Shown here one piece after another: positions 11,895 through 22,500 of a stretch of 64,000 nt of DNA. The notes below the pieces were generated by a model. That model worked only from the letters and a program-made list of their open reading frames with translations. It did no database searches and was not told the DNA's origin. This DNA is from Triticum aestivum (lineage: Eukaryota; Streptophyta; Magnoliopsida; Poales; Poaceae). Within the stretch, counting starts at the first letter, position 1, and the number at the start of each line of letters is the position of its first letter. Made by a program: the position numbers and the translations under genes. The stretch covers positions 479,198,530 to 479,262,529 of the forward strand of contig NC_057800.1 in the NCBI RefSeq assembly GCF_018294505.1, written 5' to 3'.

Positions 11895-11911
11895 TGGCGC
11901 CATTGCCGGGG
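11895..11911 (+). promoter_or_regulatory. Primer binding site, tRNA-Asp type
   Basis: TGGCGCCATTGCCGGGG starts ten bases after the 5' LTR. It differs at one base from the tRNA-Asp-complementary site TGGCGCCGTTGCCGGGG used by Athila-lineage Gypsy elements (established knowledge). Confidence 0.7.
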
Positions 11912-12008
11912 AGGTTAGCGCTTGAAGGTATATCTTTTGATCTTGCAATCGAATCTTTTAGTTTCTTGTTTTATCACTAGTTTAGTCTATAAAATAAAAT
12001 TACAAAAA

Positions 12009-13006
12009 ATGGAATTGAGGGTACCTCATATGCTTCATCTTTTTAATATCTTTCGTGAAAATGATGGAAATGAAAATTGTGCCCAAGTGCTAGAAAAAGA
12101 ATGCATTAAAATGTTTGGCACTAAATCTTTGGATGATGAGCATGATTGCAATTTTGTTAGTATGAATTCTTTGAATATCCATGATGCTAATGATATGCAA
12201 AGCCACAAGCTTGTGGATGCTACGTTTCATGAACATGATATATTTAACCTCCCAACTTTTGATATGCAAATTTATATGATGATAACATGCCTCCTATTTA
12301 TGATGATTATATTGATGAAAGTGGGTTTGGAAGAGTGTCAACTTTAGGAAGTGATGATCGCACTGTTTTGGAGGATGTTGAATCATATTGTGATAACTGT
12401 GAAAGTGGATTTGGAGAGGTCATGACTTTATTTAGTAATGATTCCACTATCTTGGAAGAGGTTTCAATTGATTATGATGAGAACAAAGTTGCTACTTATG
12501 ATGATTATTGTGATGACACTTATGCTATAAAAAGTAGTGATGATTATATTTATAAAACTTGTCATGATTATGATTACCCTCTTTATGAACATTATTCTTT
12601 TAATGTGGAAACAATTTATAGTATTCGAGTTTCTTATGATACTCCCACTATTCCGATTGAGAAGAATCTTGCTTATGTGGAGAGTAGTAAATTTTCTATG
12701 CTTATAGATCATGAAAAGAATGCTTTATGTGATGGTTATATTGTTGAATTCATTCATGATTCTACTGAAAATTATTATGCGGGAGGAATATATGCTTGTA
12801 GGAATTGCAATAATATCAAGTTTCCTCTCTATGTGCTTAAAGTTTTGAAGTTATGCTTATTTTGCCCTCCTATGCTAGTTGATTATTGTTGCCATAAGTT
12901 GCTTAATCACAAAATCCCTATGCATAGGAAGAGGGTTAGACTTAAATGTGCTAGTCATATTCTTCATGATGCTCTCTTTGTGTTTCAATTCTTATCTTTT
13001 ATGTGA
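12009..13006 (+). pseudogene. Element-specific acidic protein of the Sabrina-like retroelement
   Basis: The first frame opens at ATG 12009 (MELRVPHMLHLFNIF) and runs to about 12347. A second overlapping frame (12287-13006) continues with MPPIYDDYIDESGFGRVSTL and ends HDALFVFQFLSFM, then TGA. Together they look like one protein broken by a frameshift near 12290-12340. The product is very rich in Asp, Tyr and Ser. It has no Gag zinc knuckle and no protease or reverse-transcriptase motif that I can see. It is the standard internal ORF of this element type in my recollection; its role is unknown. Further weak frames at 14645-15437 are not convincing. Confidence 0.5.
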
Positions 13007-16005
13007 GCATCATTGAAATCATCATGCCTAGCTAGGGGCGTTAAACGAGAGCGCTTGTTGGGAGGCAACCCAATTTTTATTTTTGTCCCTTGCTTTTTGT
13101 TCCTGTTTAGTAATAAAATAATACATCTAGCCTCTGTTTATATGTGATTTTATGCTTTTAATTAGTGTTTGTGCCAAGTAGAACCTTTGGGAAGACTTGG
13201 GTGAAGTCTTTGCGTTCTTGCTGTAAAAAACAGAAACTTTTGCGCTCACGAGATTAGCCGTCATTTTTTTACTAGAGAGTGATATTAGGTTGATTATTTT
13301 TTAACATGATTAATAGACAAATTACTCACGTCCACCAATTTATTTCAGAATTTTGGAGTGACAGAAGTATTCGAAACCTACAAATTACTACAGACTATTC
13401 TGTTTTTGACAGATTCTGTTTTCATTGTGTTGTTTGCTTATTTTGATGAATTTATGAGTAGTATAGGAGGGTATGAACCATAGAGAAGTTGGAATACAGT
13501 AGATATTACACCAATATGAATTTATAATGAGTTCACAACACTACCTAGGTGGTGATTTATTTTCTTATACTGACGGAGCTTACGAGTTTTCTGTTAATTT
13601 TGTGTTGTGAAGTTTTCAAGTTTTGGGTAAAGATTCGATGGACTACGGAATAATGAGTGGAAAGAGCCTAAGCTTGGGGATGCCCAAGGCACCCCAAGGT
13701 AATATTCAAGGACAACCAAGGGCCTAAACTTGGGGATGCCCCGGAAGGCATCCCCTCTTTCGTCTTCGTTCATCGGTAACTTTACTTGGAGCTATATTTT
13801 TATTCACCACATGATATGTGTTTTGCTTGGAGCGTCATTTTATTTTATTTTGTTTTGCTTGCTGTTTGAATAAAATAGCAAGATCTGAAATCCTTAAATG
13901 TTAGAGAGTCTTCACATAGTTGCATAATTATTCGACTACTCATTGATCTTCACTTATATCTTTTGGAGTAGTTTGTCATTTGCTCTAGTGCTTCACTTAT
14001 ATCTTTTTAGAGCATGGTGGTGGTTTTATTTTGAAGAAATAGATGAACTCTCATGCTTCACTTATATTATTTTGAGAGTCTTTTAGAACAGCATGGTACT
14101 TCGCTTATATCTTTTGAGTTATATAATTTTGCTCTAGTGCTTCACTTATATCTTTTAGAGCACTGTGGTGGATTTGTTTTATAGAAATAATTGATCTCTC
14201 GTGATTCACTTATATTATTTTGAGAGTCCTTTAGAACAGCATGGTAGTTTGCTTTGGTTATGAAACTAGTCCTAATATGATGGACATCCAAGAGGGATAT
14301 AATGAAAACTTTCATATAGAGTGCATTGAATACTATGAGAAGTTTGATACTTGATGATTGTTTTGAGATATGAAGATGGTGATATTAGATTCATGATAGT
14401 TGAGTAGTTGTGAATTTGAGAGATACTTGTGTTAAAGTTTGTGATTCCCATAGCATGCACATATGGTGAACCGTTATATGAAGTCGGAGCATGATTTATT
14501 TTTTGATTGTCTTCCTTATGAGTGGTGGTCGGGGATGAGCGATGGTCTTTTCCTACCAATCTATCCCCCTAGGAGCATGCGCGTAGTACTTTGTTTCGAT
14601 AACTAATAGATTTTTGCAATAAGTATGTGAGTTCTTTATGACTAATGTTGAGTCCATGTATTATACGCACTGTCACCCTTCCACCATTGCTAGCCTCTCT
14701 AGTACTGCGCAACTTTCGCCGGTACCATAAACCCACCATTTACCTTCCTCAAAACAGCCACCATACCTACCTATTATGGCACTTCCATAGCCATTCCGAG
14801 ATATATTGCCATGCAACTTTCCACCGTTCCATTTATTATGACATGCTTCATCATTGTCATATTGCTTTGCATGATCATGTAGTTGACATCGTATTTGTGG
14901 AAAAGCCACCATTCATAATTCTTTCATACATGTCACTCTTGATTCATTACACATCCCGGTACACCGCCAAAGGCATTCATATAGAATCATATTTTGTTCT
15001 AAGTATCGAGTTGTAATTCTTGAGTTGTAAGTAAATAAAAGTGTGATGGTCATCATTATTAGAGCATTGTCCCACGTGAGGAAAGGATGATGGAAACTAT
15101 GATTCCCCCACAAGTCGGGATGAGACTCCAGATGAAAAATAAAAAGACAAGAGAAAAAAGAGGCCAAAAAAAGAGAAGGCCCAAAAAACAAAAAAAACAA
15201 AAAAATGAGAGAAAAAGAGAGAAGGGGCAATGCTACTATCCTTTTACCACACTTGTGCTTCAAGGTAGCACCATGATCTTCATGATAGAGAGTCTCCTAT
15301 GTTTTCCCTTTCAAATACTAGTGGGAATCTTTCATTATAGAACTTGGCTTGTATATTCCAATGATCAGCTTCCCCAAAATGCCATAGGTCTTCGTGAGCA
15401 AGCGAGTTGGATGCACACCCACTTAGTTTCTTTTTGAGCTTTCATACACTTATAGCTCTAGTGCATCCGTTGCATGGCAATCCCTACTCACTCACATTGA
15501 TATTTATTGATGGGCATCTCCATAGCCCGTTGATACGCCTAGTTGATGTGAGACTATCTTCTCCTTTTTGTCTTCTCCACAATCACCATTCTATTCCACC
15601 TATAGTGTTATGTCCATGGCTCACGCTCATGTATTGCGTGAAGATTGAAAAAGTTTGAGAACATCAAAAGTATGAAACAATTGCTTGGCTTATCATCGGG
15701 GTTGTGCATGATTTAAGTATTTTGTGTGATGAAGATAGAGCATAGCAAGACTATATGATTCTGTAGGGATAGCTTTCTTTGGCCATGTTATTTTGAGAAG
15801 ACATGATTACTTTATTTGTATGCTTGAAGTATTATTATTTTTATGTCAATATTAAACTTTTGTCTTGAGTCTTTCGGATCAGAATATTCTTGGCACAATA
15901 AAGAGAATTACATGGATAAATATGATAGGTAGCATTCCACATCAAAAATTATGTTTTTATCATTTACCTACTCGAGGACGAGCAGGAATTAAGCTTGGGG
16001 ATGCT
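13007..16005. other. Non-coding interior of the Sabrina-like element
   Basis: AT-rich sequence without pol. From 13950 to 14230 a short motif (GTGCTTCACTTATATCTTTT with TAGAGCA or GAGAGTC) recurs six or seven times at 40-70 bp. At 15985-16004 an A/G-rich tract (AGGAATTAAGCTTGGGGATG) precedes the right LTR and would prime plus-strand synthesis. The 15160-15225 stretch is almost pure purine. Confidence 0.6.
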
Positions 16006-17202
16006 AGATACGTATCCAACGTATATAATTGTTGATTGTTCCATGCTATTATATTATCAACCTTGGATGTTTTATATGCATTTCTATGCTATTTTATATG
16101 ATTTTTGGGACTAACCTATTAACCTAGAGCCCAGTGCCAGTTTCTGTTTTTTTCCTTGTTTTTGAGTTTTACAGAAAAGGAAAATCAAACGGAGTCCAAT
16201 TGACCTGAAACTTCACGGAACTTTTTTGGACCAGAAGAAGGCCATGGAGTAAAAGAGTTGGGCCAGAAGAGTCCCGGGCTGCCCACGAGGGTAGGGGCGC
16301 GCCTCCCTACCTCGTGGACAGCCTGGAGACGCCCTCACTTGTTCTCGACACCAAAACCTCTCATATATACTGAAACTTCTAGAAAGAAACCTAGATCGGG
16401 AGTTCCGTCGCCAGAAGCCTCCGTAGCCACCGAAAACCAATCTAGACCCGTTCCGGCACCCTGTCGGAGGGGGAAATCCCTCTCCGGTGGCCATCTTCAT
16501 CATCCCGGCGCTCTCGATGACGAGGAGGGAGTAGTTCACCCTCGGGGCTGAGGGTATGTACCAGTAGCTATTTGTTTGATCTCTCTCTCTCTCTCGTGTG
16601 CTTGATTCGGCACGATCTTGATGTATCATGAGCTTTCCTATTATAGTTGGATCTTATGATGTTTCTCCCCCTCTACTCTCTTGTAATGGATTGAGTTATC
16701 CCTTTGAAGTTATCTTATCGGATTGAGTCTTTAAGGATTTGAGAACACTTGATGTATGTCTAGCATGTGCTTATCTGTGGTGACAATGGGATATCACGTG
16801 ATCCACTTGATGTATGTTTTGGTGATCAACTTGCGAGTTCTATGACCTCGTGAACTTATGCATAGGGGTTGGCTAACTTTATCATTAGTTACATTGCTGT
16901 TTTTATATTTTTCAGATTACGAAAACATATATCTATCATCCATATTGCACTTTTATCACCATCTCTTCACCGAACTAGTGCACCTATACAATTTACCATT
17001 GTATTGGGTGTGTTGGGGACACAAGACACTCTTTGTTATTTGGTTGCAGGGTTGTTTGAGAGAGACCATCTTCATCCTACGCCTCTCAAGGATTGATAAA
17101 CCTTAGGTCATCCACTTGAGGGAAATTTTCTACTGTCCTACAAACCTCTGCACTTGGAGGCCCAACAATGTCTACAAGATGAAGGTTGTATAGTAGACAT
17201 CA
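16006..17202 (+). repeat. 3' LTR of the Sabrina-like element, internally deleted
   Basis: Matches the 5' LTR but lacks about 470 bp: the right copy jumps at GGGGTTGGC (near 16872) to the equivalent of 11557 in the left copy. Its first base pair reads AG instead of TG. The two LTRs have diverged visibly elsewhere, so the insertion is not recent. Confidence 0.85.
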
Positions 17203-17400
17203 GCGGCCAAAGCCGCACAGAAGGAGCGAAAAAGGCAGAAAGCAGTTAAGAAAAGAGAGTCCCGCCACCGCAAGAAAGAAGAGGCCCCACGCCGTGGTGA
17301 GGAGAGCTTGGCGGAGATCGAAGCACGGTGGGTTGCCGCCTACAAGGCCGGGAAGGAGAACGTCGGCGTCTGGCCAGCATGCCCCGATGGCAGCATGTGA
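17203..17400 (+). pseudogene. 3' part of the ORF split by the Gypsy insertion
   Basis: The frame resumes after the LTR as AAKAAQKERKRQKAVKK, then RESRHRKKEEAPRRGEE, SLAEIEARWVAAYKAGKE and NVGVWPACPDGSM, with TGA at 17398-17400. It is a Lys/Arg/Glu-rich, probably helical, possibly nuclear C-terminal tail. Codons joined across the target-site copies (GAG-GCx-GxC-AAA) give an uninterrupted frame with 10080-10189, which shows that the element landed in coding sequence. I do not recognise the family. Confidence 0.5.
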
Positions 17401-18034
17401 GAAGTAGTTTAAGTTTGTAGTATTAGAGCAAATTACCAGTAGTACTTTAAGTTTGTAGTATTAACATACAATGTCGGGAAGAGCATCCTTTGAGGGCTTT
17501 GAGCGTTGATTAGCATGTGTGCCCGCGTGCGTCTTTTTGCGTTAATCATTAGAAGATCACAAAACACACGGTGTCTATGTCGTACACTTCTGCATTTTTT
17601 GCGTTAATGATCCATAAGTCAGTTACATGTGCGATATTTCCTAATAAACCGGGCGAACCATTGACCAGAAAAAATCAACTACACGTCTACATTTTTTGGA
17701 GACGGGATCTGCCAATTTTCTGTTTTCTCGCACACGAGTATTTTACACGCTTCATCTCATTGTGTGTTTCCCCCGCCCAAGTTTCAAGTTTCATGGCGAA
17801 ATTTTCATTAGGCACGCGATTTTAGAATTTATTCCTCCAACCACATACCCACCCATCAAATTTCCTCAGTATCTCCTCCCCCCCGGCACCTCCCCCTACC
17901 GGCATCCCAAACCGTCACCACCGCAGCCATAGCTTCAACCACATCTATGTTCTACTCGGATCCAGTTAGATAACCCACGGATCTCTATCATGGCCCCGGC
18001 CTGATTGCTTAAATGGCGCCTGCAAAACATCCTC
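17401..18034. other. Intergenic stretch upstream of B3-type exons
   Basis: No coding region. It contains a 24-bp direct duplication (AGTTTAAGTTTGTAGTATTA) near 17406 and 17444, and C-rich leader-like sequence at 17835-17940 just upstream of the next exon, where a promoter or 5' UTR of the B3-type gene would lie. Confidence 0.4.
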
Positions 18035-18711
18035 ATGCCTCCAAATCCCCACCGCCAGGAGCTGATGGCGGTCCATGGTGCGATGGCCGCTGTGCGTGTT
18101 GACCCAGTGAAATACCTCGCCTCCGCCGCCGCTGACATGGTGCAGGCTTTGGCCCAGATGAAGTGCCCCAACGACTACCTCCCGGGACTTAACAGGTAAG
18201 ATCTGACCAGCTAAATCTTATCAATACCACTTGCAACGGCTATGATTTGTACGGTTGATGTATTAAGCATGTTCGTGCCTTGTTTTTTTCAGTACTGCAC
18301 ACTGTGTGATGTTCAAATATTACCGTGTCCAGCTCAATTTCACCAATACCAGCAACAAACTTACAATACATGACTCAGGATATCACTAGAGATGTTGCCC
18401 ATTTGCTATTTTTAGTGGATGCTAACCCTGTTGTACTTAACATGCCTGTCCATGTACTTACACAGGGTCATAACAGTCAATGTTGTTATTTTCCATCGCG
18501 GTTAGCTACATCCCATGTCTTACAGTATTTCACATCATTTGTGCAATTGTAGTTTAACTTCTACCATTTACTGGTTGCCTGTAGGTACACATGCCAGTGG
18601 AACTGGTCCACGCTTCGACCCGGAGGAACAGCTCGCCTCCGCCGTCGCTGACTTTGGGCGGGCTCTGGCCAAGATGAAGTGCCCCAGCAACTATCGCTCA
18701 TGACTTACCAA
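18035..18711 (+). pseudogene. N-terminal exons of a B3-type gene (cassette copy 0)
   Basis: Exon 1 (18035-18195) reads MPPNPHRQELMAVHGAM and then LASAAADMVQALAQMKCPND, with a good donor (AG then GTAAGATC). Exon 2 (18598-18711, acceptor CATGCCAG) reads SGTGPRFDPEEQLASAVADF and LAKMKCPSN, with a TGA at 18701-18703 where copy 2 near 61680 has GGA. Both exons end in phase 2. The two exons are paralogous to each other (LASA-x-AD and MKCP), so an exon was duplicated in the ancestor. The B3-domain exons that follow in other copies are missing, and array A2 begins at 18813. Intron 1 holds the word GATGTATTAAGCATGTT, the empty site of the Harbinger insertion seen elsewhere in this window. Confidence 0.6.
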
Positions 18712-18812
18712 GTATGTACTCACCAGTTCAATCTTACCAATACTAGTTGCAATTAATGGCTATCTCTACTACAGGATGCTGCTAACGCGACACTACGATC
18801 AGAGACCCTTCA

Positions 18813-19205
18813 AGAAACTGTGTGCGATGCAATAATCGCAAATGGTGGTGTATGAAAAACCGTCAAAAATGTATAAAACGTTTGCGATGACGGATGCATC
18901 AAACACGGTTCAGATTTTAGTTGTGTGTGCGATGAAGGGCATACGATTCAGTTCAATTAACTATTTGCGATGAGGAGGAACAAAAGAAATGGGCAGCCAG
19001 ATGAAGGCGTGTGCGATACACAGCATACGGTTCACTCGGATGAACTGTTTGTGATGAGGACAAACAAAAGAAATGGGCATCCAGATGAAGGTGTGTGTGA
19101 TATACAACATATGGTTCACTTGGATGAACTGTTTGTGATTAGGCAACACAAAAGAAACGGTCAGCCAGATCAAGGTGTGTGCGGTATACGCATGCGGTTC
19201 ACTCG
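18813..19205. repeat. Tandem array A2, ~85-bp units
   Basis: It starts with the same leader as array A1 (GAAACTGTGTGCGATGC, then CCGTCAAAAATG). Three and a half units follow (from about 18921), each with GTGTGTGCGATAC, CATACGGTTCACTCGGATGA, ACTGTTTGTGATGAGG and GGGCAGCCAGATGAAG. It lies 3' of the B3-type exons at 18035-18711 and 5' of the F-box/DUF295 pseudogene. Confidence 0.85.
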
Positions 19206-19395
19206 GCCCTTGTCATCACTGTGTGACCTCTATGACAACCGTTCGCTCCCCAGGCGCCTTTTCGTGTACCATGGCAATCATCCACCGACTCTTCACCTTT
19301 CCCTCTTGATTTGGAACTGCTGCCACACGCTAGCTCTTCCTCCCTCCTCCATTCGCCTTCACCCTTCCTTCTGCCATTGTTCAATCGTCTTCTCC

Positions 19396-20768
19396 ATGGA
19401 GGGAACAGGCCAGAAACGACCCTGTTATTCTAGCCCCAATCTGAATGATGACGCGGTGGAGGAACTCATTGATCGGTGCAATGTCATCACCTCGGCTAGC
19501 ATGGCAGGTTCGTTCAAGACCATTCTTGACTCAACTAATAACATCATTACAAGGGACCCAAAGGGTCCAGGAGCGGTTTGATCTCCCCTATCTTCTTTGC
19601 CGTGACCCTGCTGACTAGCGCGGGGACAAGGGAAGCCTCGCCTTGTGTAAGTTGATGCCACTTGATAATGATAAGTATGATGTTAAGATGCCATCGCTTG
19701 AGGGCAAGGCTTGGGCAGGCGCAAATGGAGATCGGGTTGTTTATATTGGGCACAACTGTGAGTGGGAAATTGTGAATGTGTACACTCGTCACCGGGTTCC
19801 ACTTCCAAAAATCTCAGACGACTGCCCAGAGGTTGAGTACACCAGTATTCTACGTGAGTTAAAATACGATCATGCTGATTGTTGTCTATGGAAGATAGCA
19901 ATTTGTCGAGTTCCCAACCGCTCTTGGGATTACACGAACTATGAAGTTGTTGCTATCTTCGACAAGCTTGTTTTTGTCCTTACTTCCATGCCTCGATGGA
20001 TATTGCTCAAAAATCAATTTATGTACATGGATGAGTACTGTGATGCAATTCAATACGAGGGTCTTGTGTTTGCTGCCATCACTCGTGGCACTGTTTTTTT
20101 GCATGGAATCCTGATGCTTTCGGTATGTTTGTCTTCCACCATAATTATAATTGTTTCATCCACATGCATGCGGTTTAGCTAGTTTCCCTTTACTAATTAA
20201 CCTTCTTGTGTTTCCAAGGTCCTGTGAACATTCCACCACCTATACTTGAAAACTTTTACGAGCATGAGGACGAGTAGGACCCATATACTCAGTGGCGCAT
20301 GGCAACTTATTCCGATGGATCACCTCTTCTTGTCTGTATACACGGCACTGCTGATGTTACTAAGGAAGCAGGTGTTGTCTCACATGGTCGCACTCTCTGG
20401 ACCTATTCCAACATCCGTTGCAGGGTATTCGGGATGGATACTAGTTTACTAGCGCCAACACCTTCTCCCTGGTTCAGTATTGAAAGTCTTGGAGGAAACT
20501 CACTCTTGGACAAAACTGTCCAATGATGCTGGAACGTGATCCAGCTGCTGTTGACACAACGTTACTACCATTTATGAGAAGCACCTGTATCTATACCTCA
20601 AACATTACTATGCTTCCCTACCGTCCCAATATGGGTCCTGACATAGGCTGCTTCAGCCTCGACGATAAGTCCTATGTTGGTCTCAAGATTGACAGTAGCT
20701 GGCCCTTCCCAGAGAATCACTTCTTGTTCAAAGCAAGTGTTTCCAACGCTGACGAGTGGTTGAGCTGA
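19396..20768 (+). pseudogene. F-box/DUF295-type protein, broken
   Basis: ATG 19396 opens MEGTGQKRPCYSSPNLNDD, then AVEELIDRCNVIT, a weak F-box-like start. After a frameshift near 19570 the frame reads ERFDLPYLLCRDPAD, TAG 19616-19618, then KAWAGANGDRVVYIGHNCEW and EIVNVYTRHRVPLPK, typical of the DUF295 beta-propeller. A seven-T run (20094-20100) shifts the frame. A 96-bp GT-AG intron (20123-20218) follows. Exon 2 has TAG at 20275-20277, a third frameshift near 20506-20515, and the C-terminus TCIYTSNITMLPYRPNM, then PDIGCFSLDDKSYVGLK, stop at 20766-20768. Such proteins are usually SCF substrate receptors or organelle-targeted relatives. Three frameshifts and two stops make it non-functional as read. 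Confidence 0.7.
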
Positions 20769-21562
20769 AGGTTATTTCATCACTTTGTTATATGTTGTGT
20801 GAGATTTTTTTTACTAGAATGTTTTGTTGGAAATGATCTATAATCCAACGTGTATCCTCGTTGTCGTTGTGGGTTGATGACTTGTTGTATGTAATCAATG
20901 GTACATTTGCATATGCGTCCATCAACTCACGCCTCCTAGTGGTGTCCATATGAAAAGTGCTAGTGATTTAAGTTGCAAAAATTAGATAGTGTTAGTGATT
21001 TGTAGCTGCATATTTTGACAAATCGCAGTGTTACAAGGTTAACAAATGGCAATGTTACTAGATAAACAAATGTCAATCTTTCTAGTTTGACAAATGGCAA
21101 CATACCCAAAATGACAGATAAGCAAATCTTACCCAATTGTTTGTACGTGCTAGCACACAGGTCATGCAAAACAACCGTTTGCATTGACGGGGTGCAGAAA
21201 TCCTTCTTGGCACATTTTCCCTTGGCTTCCTGGGGAAGCTGTCGGTTTGCATACGGGTGTTCTAACTAAAACATTGCAATGAGTGTCTTATATTTAAAAA
21301 CCATTGACGCTTTTTTCAAAAAAATCGTTTGATAAGTCTGTACATTAAGAGAGAAAACAAAGTTCTTTCAAACCATATCTTTCATTCAGTCACACTGCGA
21401 ATTCATATTCATATGATCGAGAATTCGAGATACAGTATTAAACCCCAAAAAAACTATTTCTAGCATCGGTGGAGGCGGCATGCCGCGCCGTCATTGTCGT
21501 TGTCGTCCTCCGGGACGCCGTTGTTGGGCAGCACAAAATGTTCTTCACTTGTAAATCAAACA
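20769..21562. other. Intergenic stretch, no gene seen
   Basis: AT-rich. At 21000-21110 short words (ACAAATGGCAATGTTAC, ACAAATGTCAATC, ACAAATGGCAACATAC) form a small degenerate repeat. At 21165-21265 the words CAACCGTTTGCATTGACGGG and TCGGTTTGCATACGGG recall the short-array vocabulary and may be a decayed remnant. Confidence 0.4.
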
Positions 21563-22114
21563 TCATGTCGTCGCGCGATCAACGGGCGGGGCGCGGGAGG
21601 ACCGCAAGTGGCGTCGTTGAGAGTTAGCGGTCGACGGCAGTGTCCCATGCCGCTGAGGGGGGTGCACGGGAATGGGCACGGGCGCGGTGGGTGCAGCCAA
21701 ACGCATGGGGGCCAGCGTCGCGGTGGGTGGAGGGGAGTGCACGGGCAGGGGCACGGGTGCGGCGCGTGCAACCAAACGCATGTGGGCCGGTGCCACGGTG
21801 GGTGGAGGGGCGCACACGGGCACGGGCGCTGGCGCTGGCATGTACAAGAGCTCGCGCGGGTCCATGGAGACCTCGCTAACGCCCGCGGCTTCTAGCTCTA
21901 CGATAGTGCACGGCAACCAGCCTGTTAATGCTACAGGGATAGGCGCGGGCGCGGGGATCGGAGCTTGGACGGGAGCGGGGGCAGCAACCACCGCGGCCAG
22001 CTTGTTTTGGGCCATGTCCATGAGGCCGCATTCCTCCTTATTTTCTATCTCCTCCGACTCGGAGTCGACTTCACCAAACTTGAAGACTAGTGGCAGATGA
22101 TCATTCTGCGCCAT
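21563..22114 (-). CDS. Unknown Pro/Ala-rich protein, 183 aa, possibly a captured first exon
   Basis: The ATG at 22114 starts MAQNDHLPLVFKFGEVDSES and the frame runs to a stop at 21563. Residues 1-35 are acidic, then comes a Pro/Ala-rich stretch (AAVVAAPAPVQAPIPAPAPI), then LPCTIVELEAAGVSEVSM. The C-terminal third is a ~30-residue repeat present about two and a half times, coded by ~85-bp DNA repeats at 21650-21830 (landmark CCAAACGCATG). No known domain is recognised and no intron is evident. It points left, with a GC-rich leader and then the 500-bp-unit array upstream, the mirror of the AP2 gene on the other side. It could be low-complexity chance coding, so I keep the confidence low. Confidence 0.35.
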   Translation of the reverse strand: MAQNDHLPLVFKFGEVDSESEEIENKEECGLMDMAQNKLAAVVAAPAPVQAPIPAPAPIPVALTGWLPCTIVELEAAGVSEVSMDPRELLYMPAPAPVPVCAPPPTVAPAHMRLVARAAPVPLPVHSPPPTATLAPMRLAAPTAPVPIPVHPPQRHGTLPSTANSQRRHLRSSRAPPVDRATT

Positions 22115-22500
22115 GGCGTTGGTGGAGGTCTGCGGGGGGGGGGGGGGAATGGGAGGCAAATGGTAAAGCCGACCGTATTAAACAGCGGCTCGAGCGCCAA
22201 TAATGGAGAGGAAGGCGGGCAGCCATGGATGTCAAAGGGCCCCCTTTCCCAATGAGCCTGCGCAGCGTACAGCTCGCACGCTTCCTGGTGAGCCTGCGCA
22301 TTGGAGGACAGTTTGCATGCCTCTCGATCAGCCTGCGCACCGGACTGCGCTCGCACGCCTCCCATTCAGTCAAGGTCAAGCAGCTGTCCGCACAGCACCT
22401 CCTACAGCCATTAAAACCAAGACACGTGGCGTCACGTGAATGGTTAACAGAACACACACGGTTTGAATTATACAAACGTTTGAGATATTAAAGTGGCAGT
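22115..22500 (-). promoter_or_regulatory. GC-rich upstream region of the minus-strand ORF
   Basis: Includes a run of 14 or more G (22134-22147), three copies of GCCTGCGCA with CTCGCACGC at ~65-bp spacing (22256-22355), a TTAATGGCTGTAGG stretch on the minus strand, and at 22450-22490 CACACACGGTTTGAATTATA and CAAACGTTTGAGATA, which match the short-array words. A bidirectional promoter role is inferred only. Confidence 0.3.

Larger units (their letters stand above)
10190..17202 (+). mobile_element. Non-autonomous Gypsy-type LTR retrotransposon (Sabrina-like)
   Basis: Two LTRs (10190-11884 and 16006-17202) share their start (GATACGTCTCCAACATATC, GATACGTATCCAACGTATA) and end (GTAGTAGACATCA). A primer site TGGCGCCATTGCCGGGG follows, and a purine tract AAGCTTGGGGATGC precedes the right LTR. 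The flanking 5-mers GCAGT (10185-10189) and GCGGC (17203-17207) are a plausible decayed target duplication because they rejoin a reading frame. No protease, reverse transcriptase or integrase was seen, so the copy would depend on proteins from a related element. The name Sabrina is from memory. Confidence 0.8.

Noticed and set aside
12464..12712. Minus-strand Ile-rich frame of 82 codons
   Set aside because: Antisense of the Asp/Tyr-rich retroelement protein.
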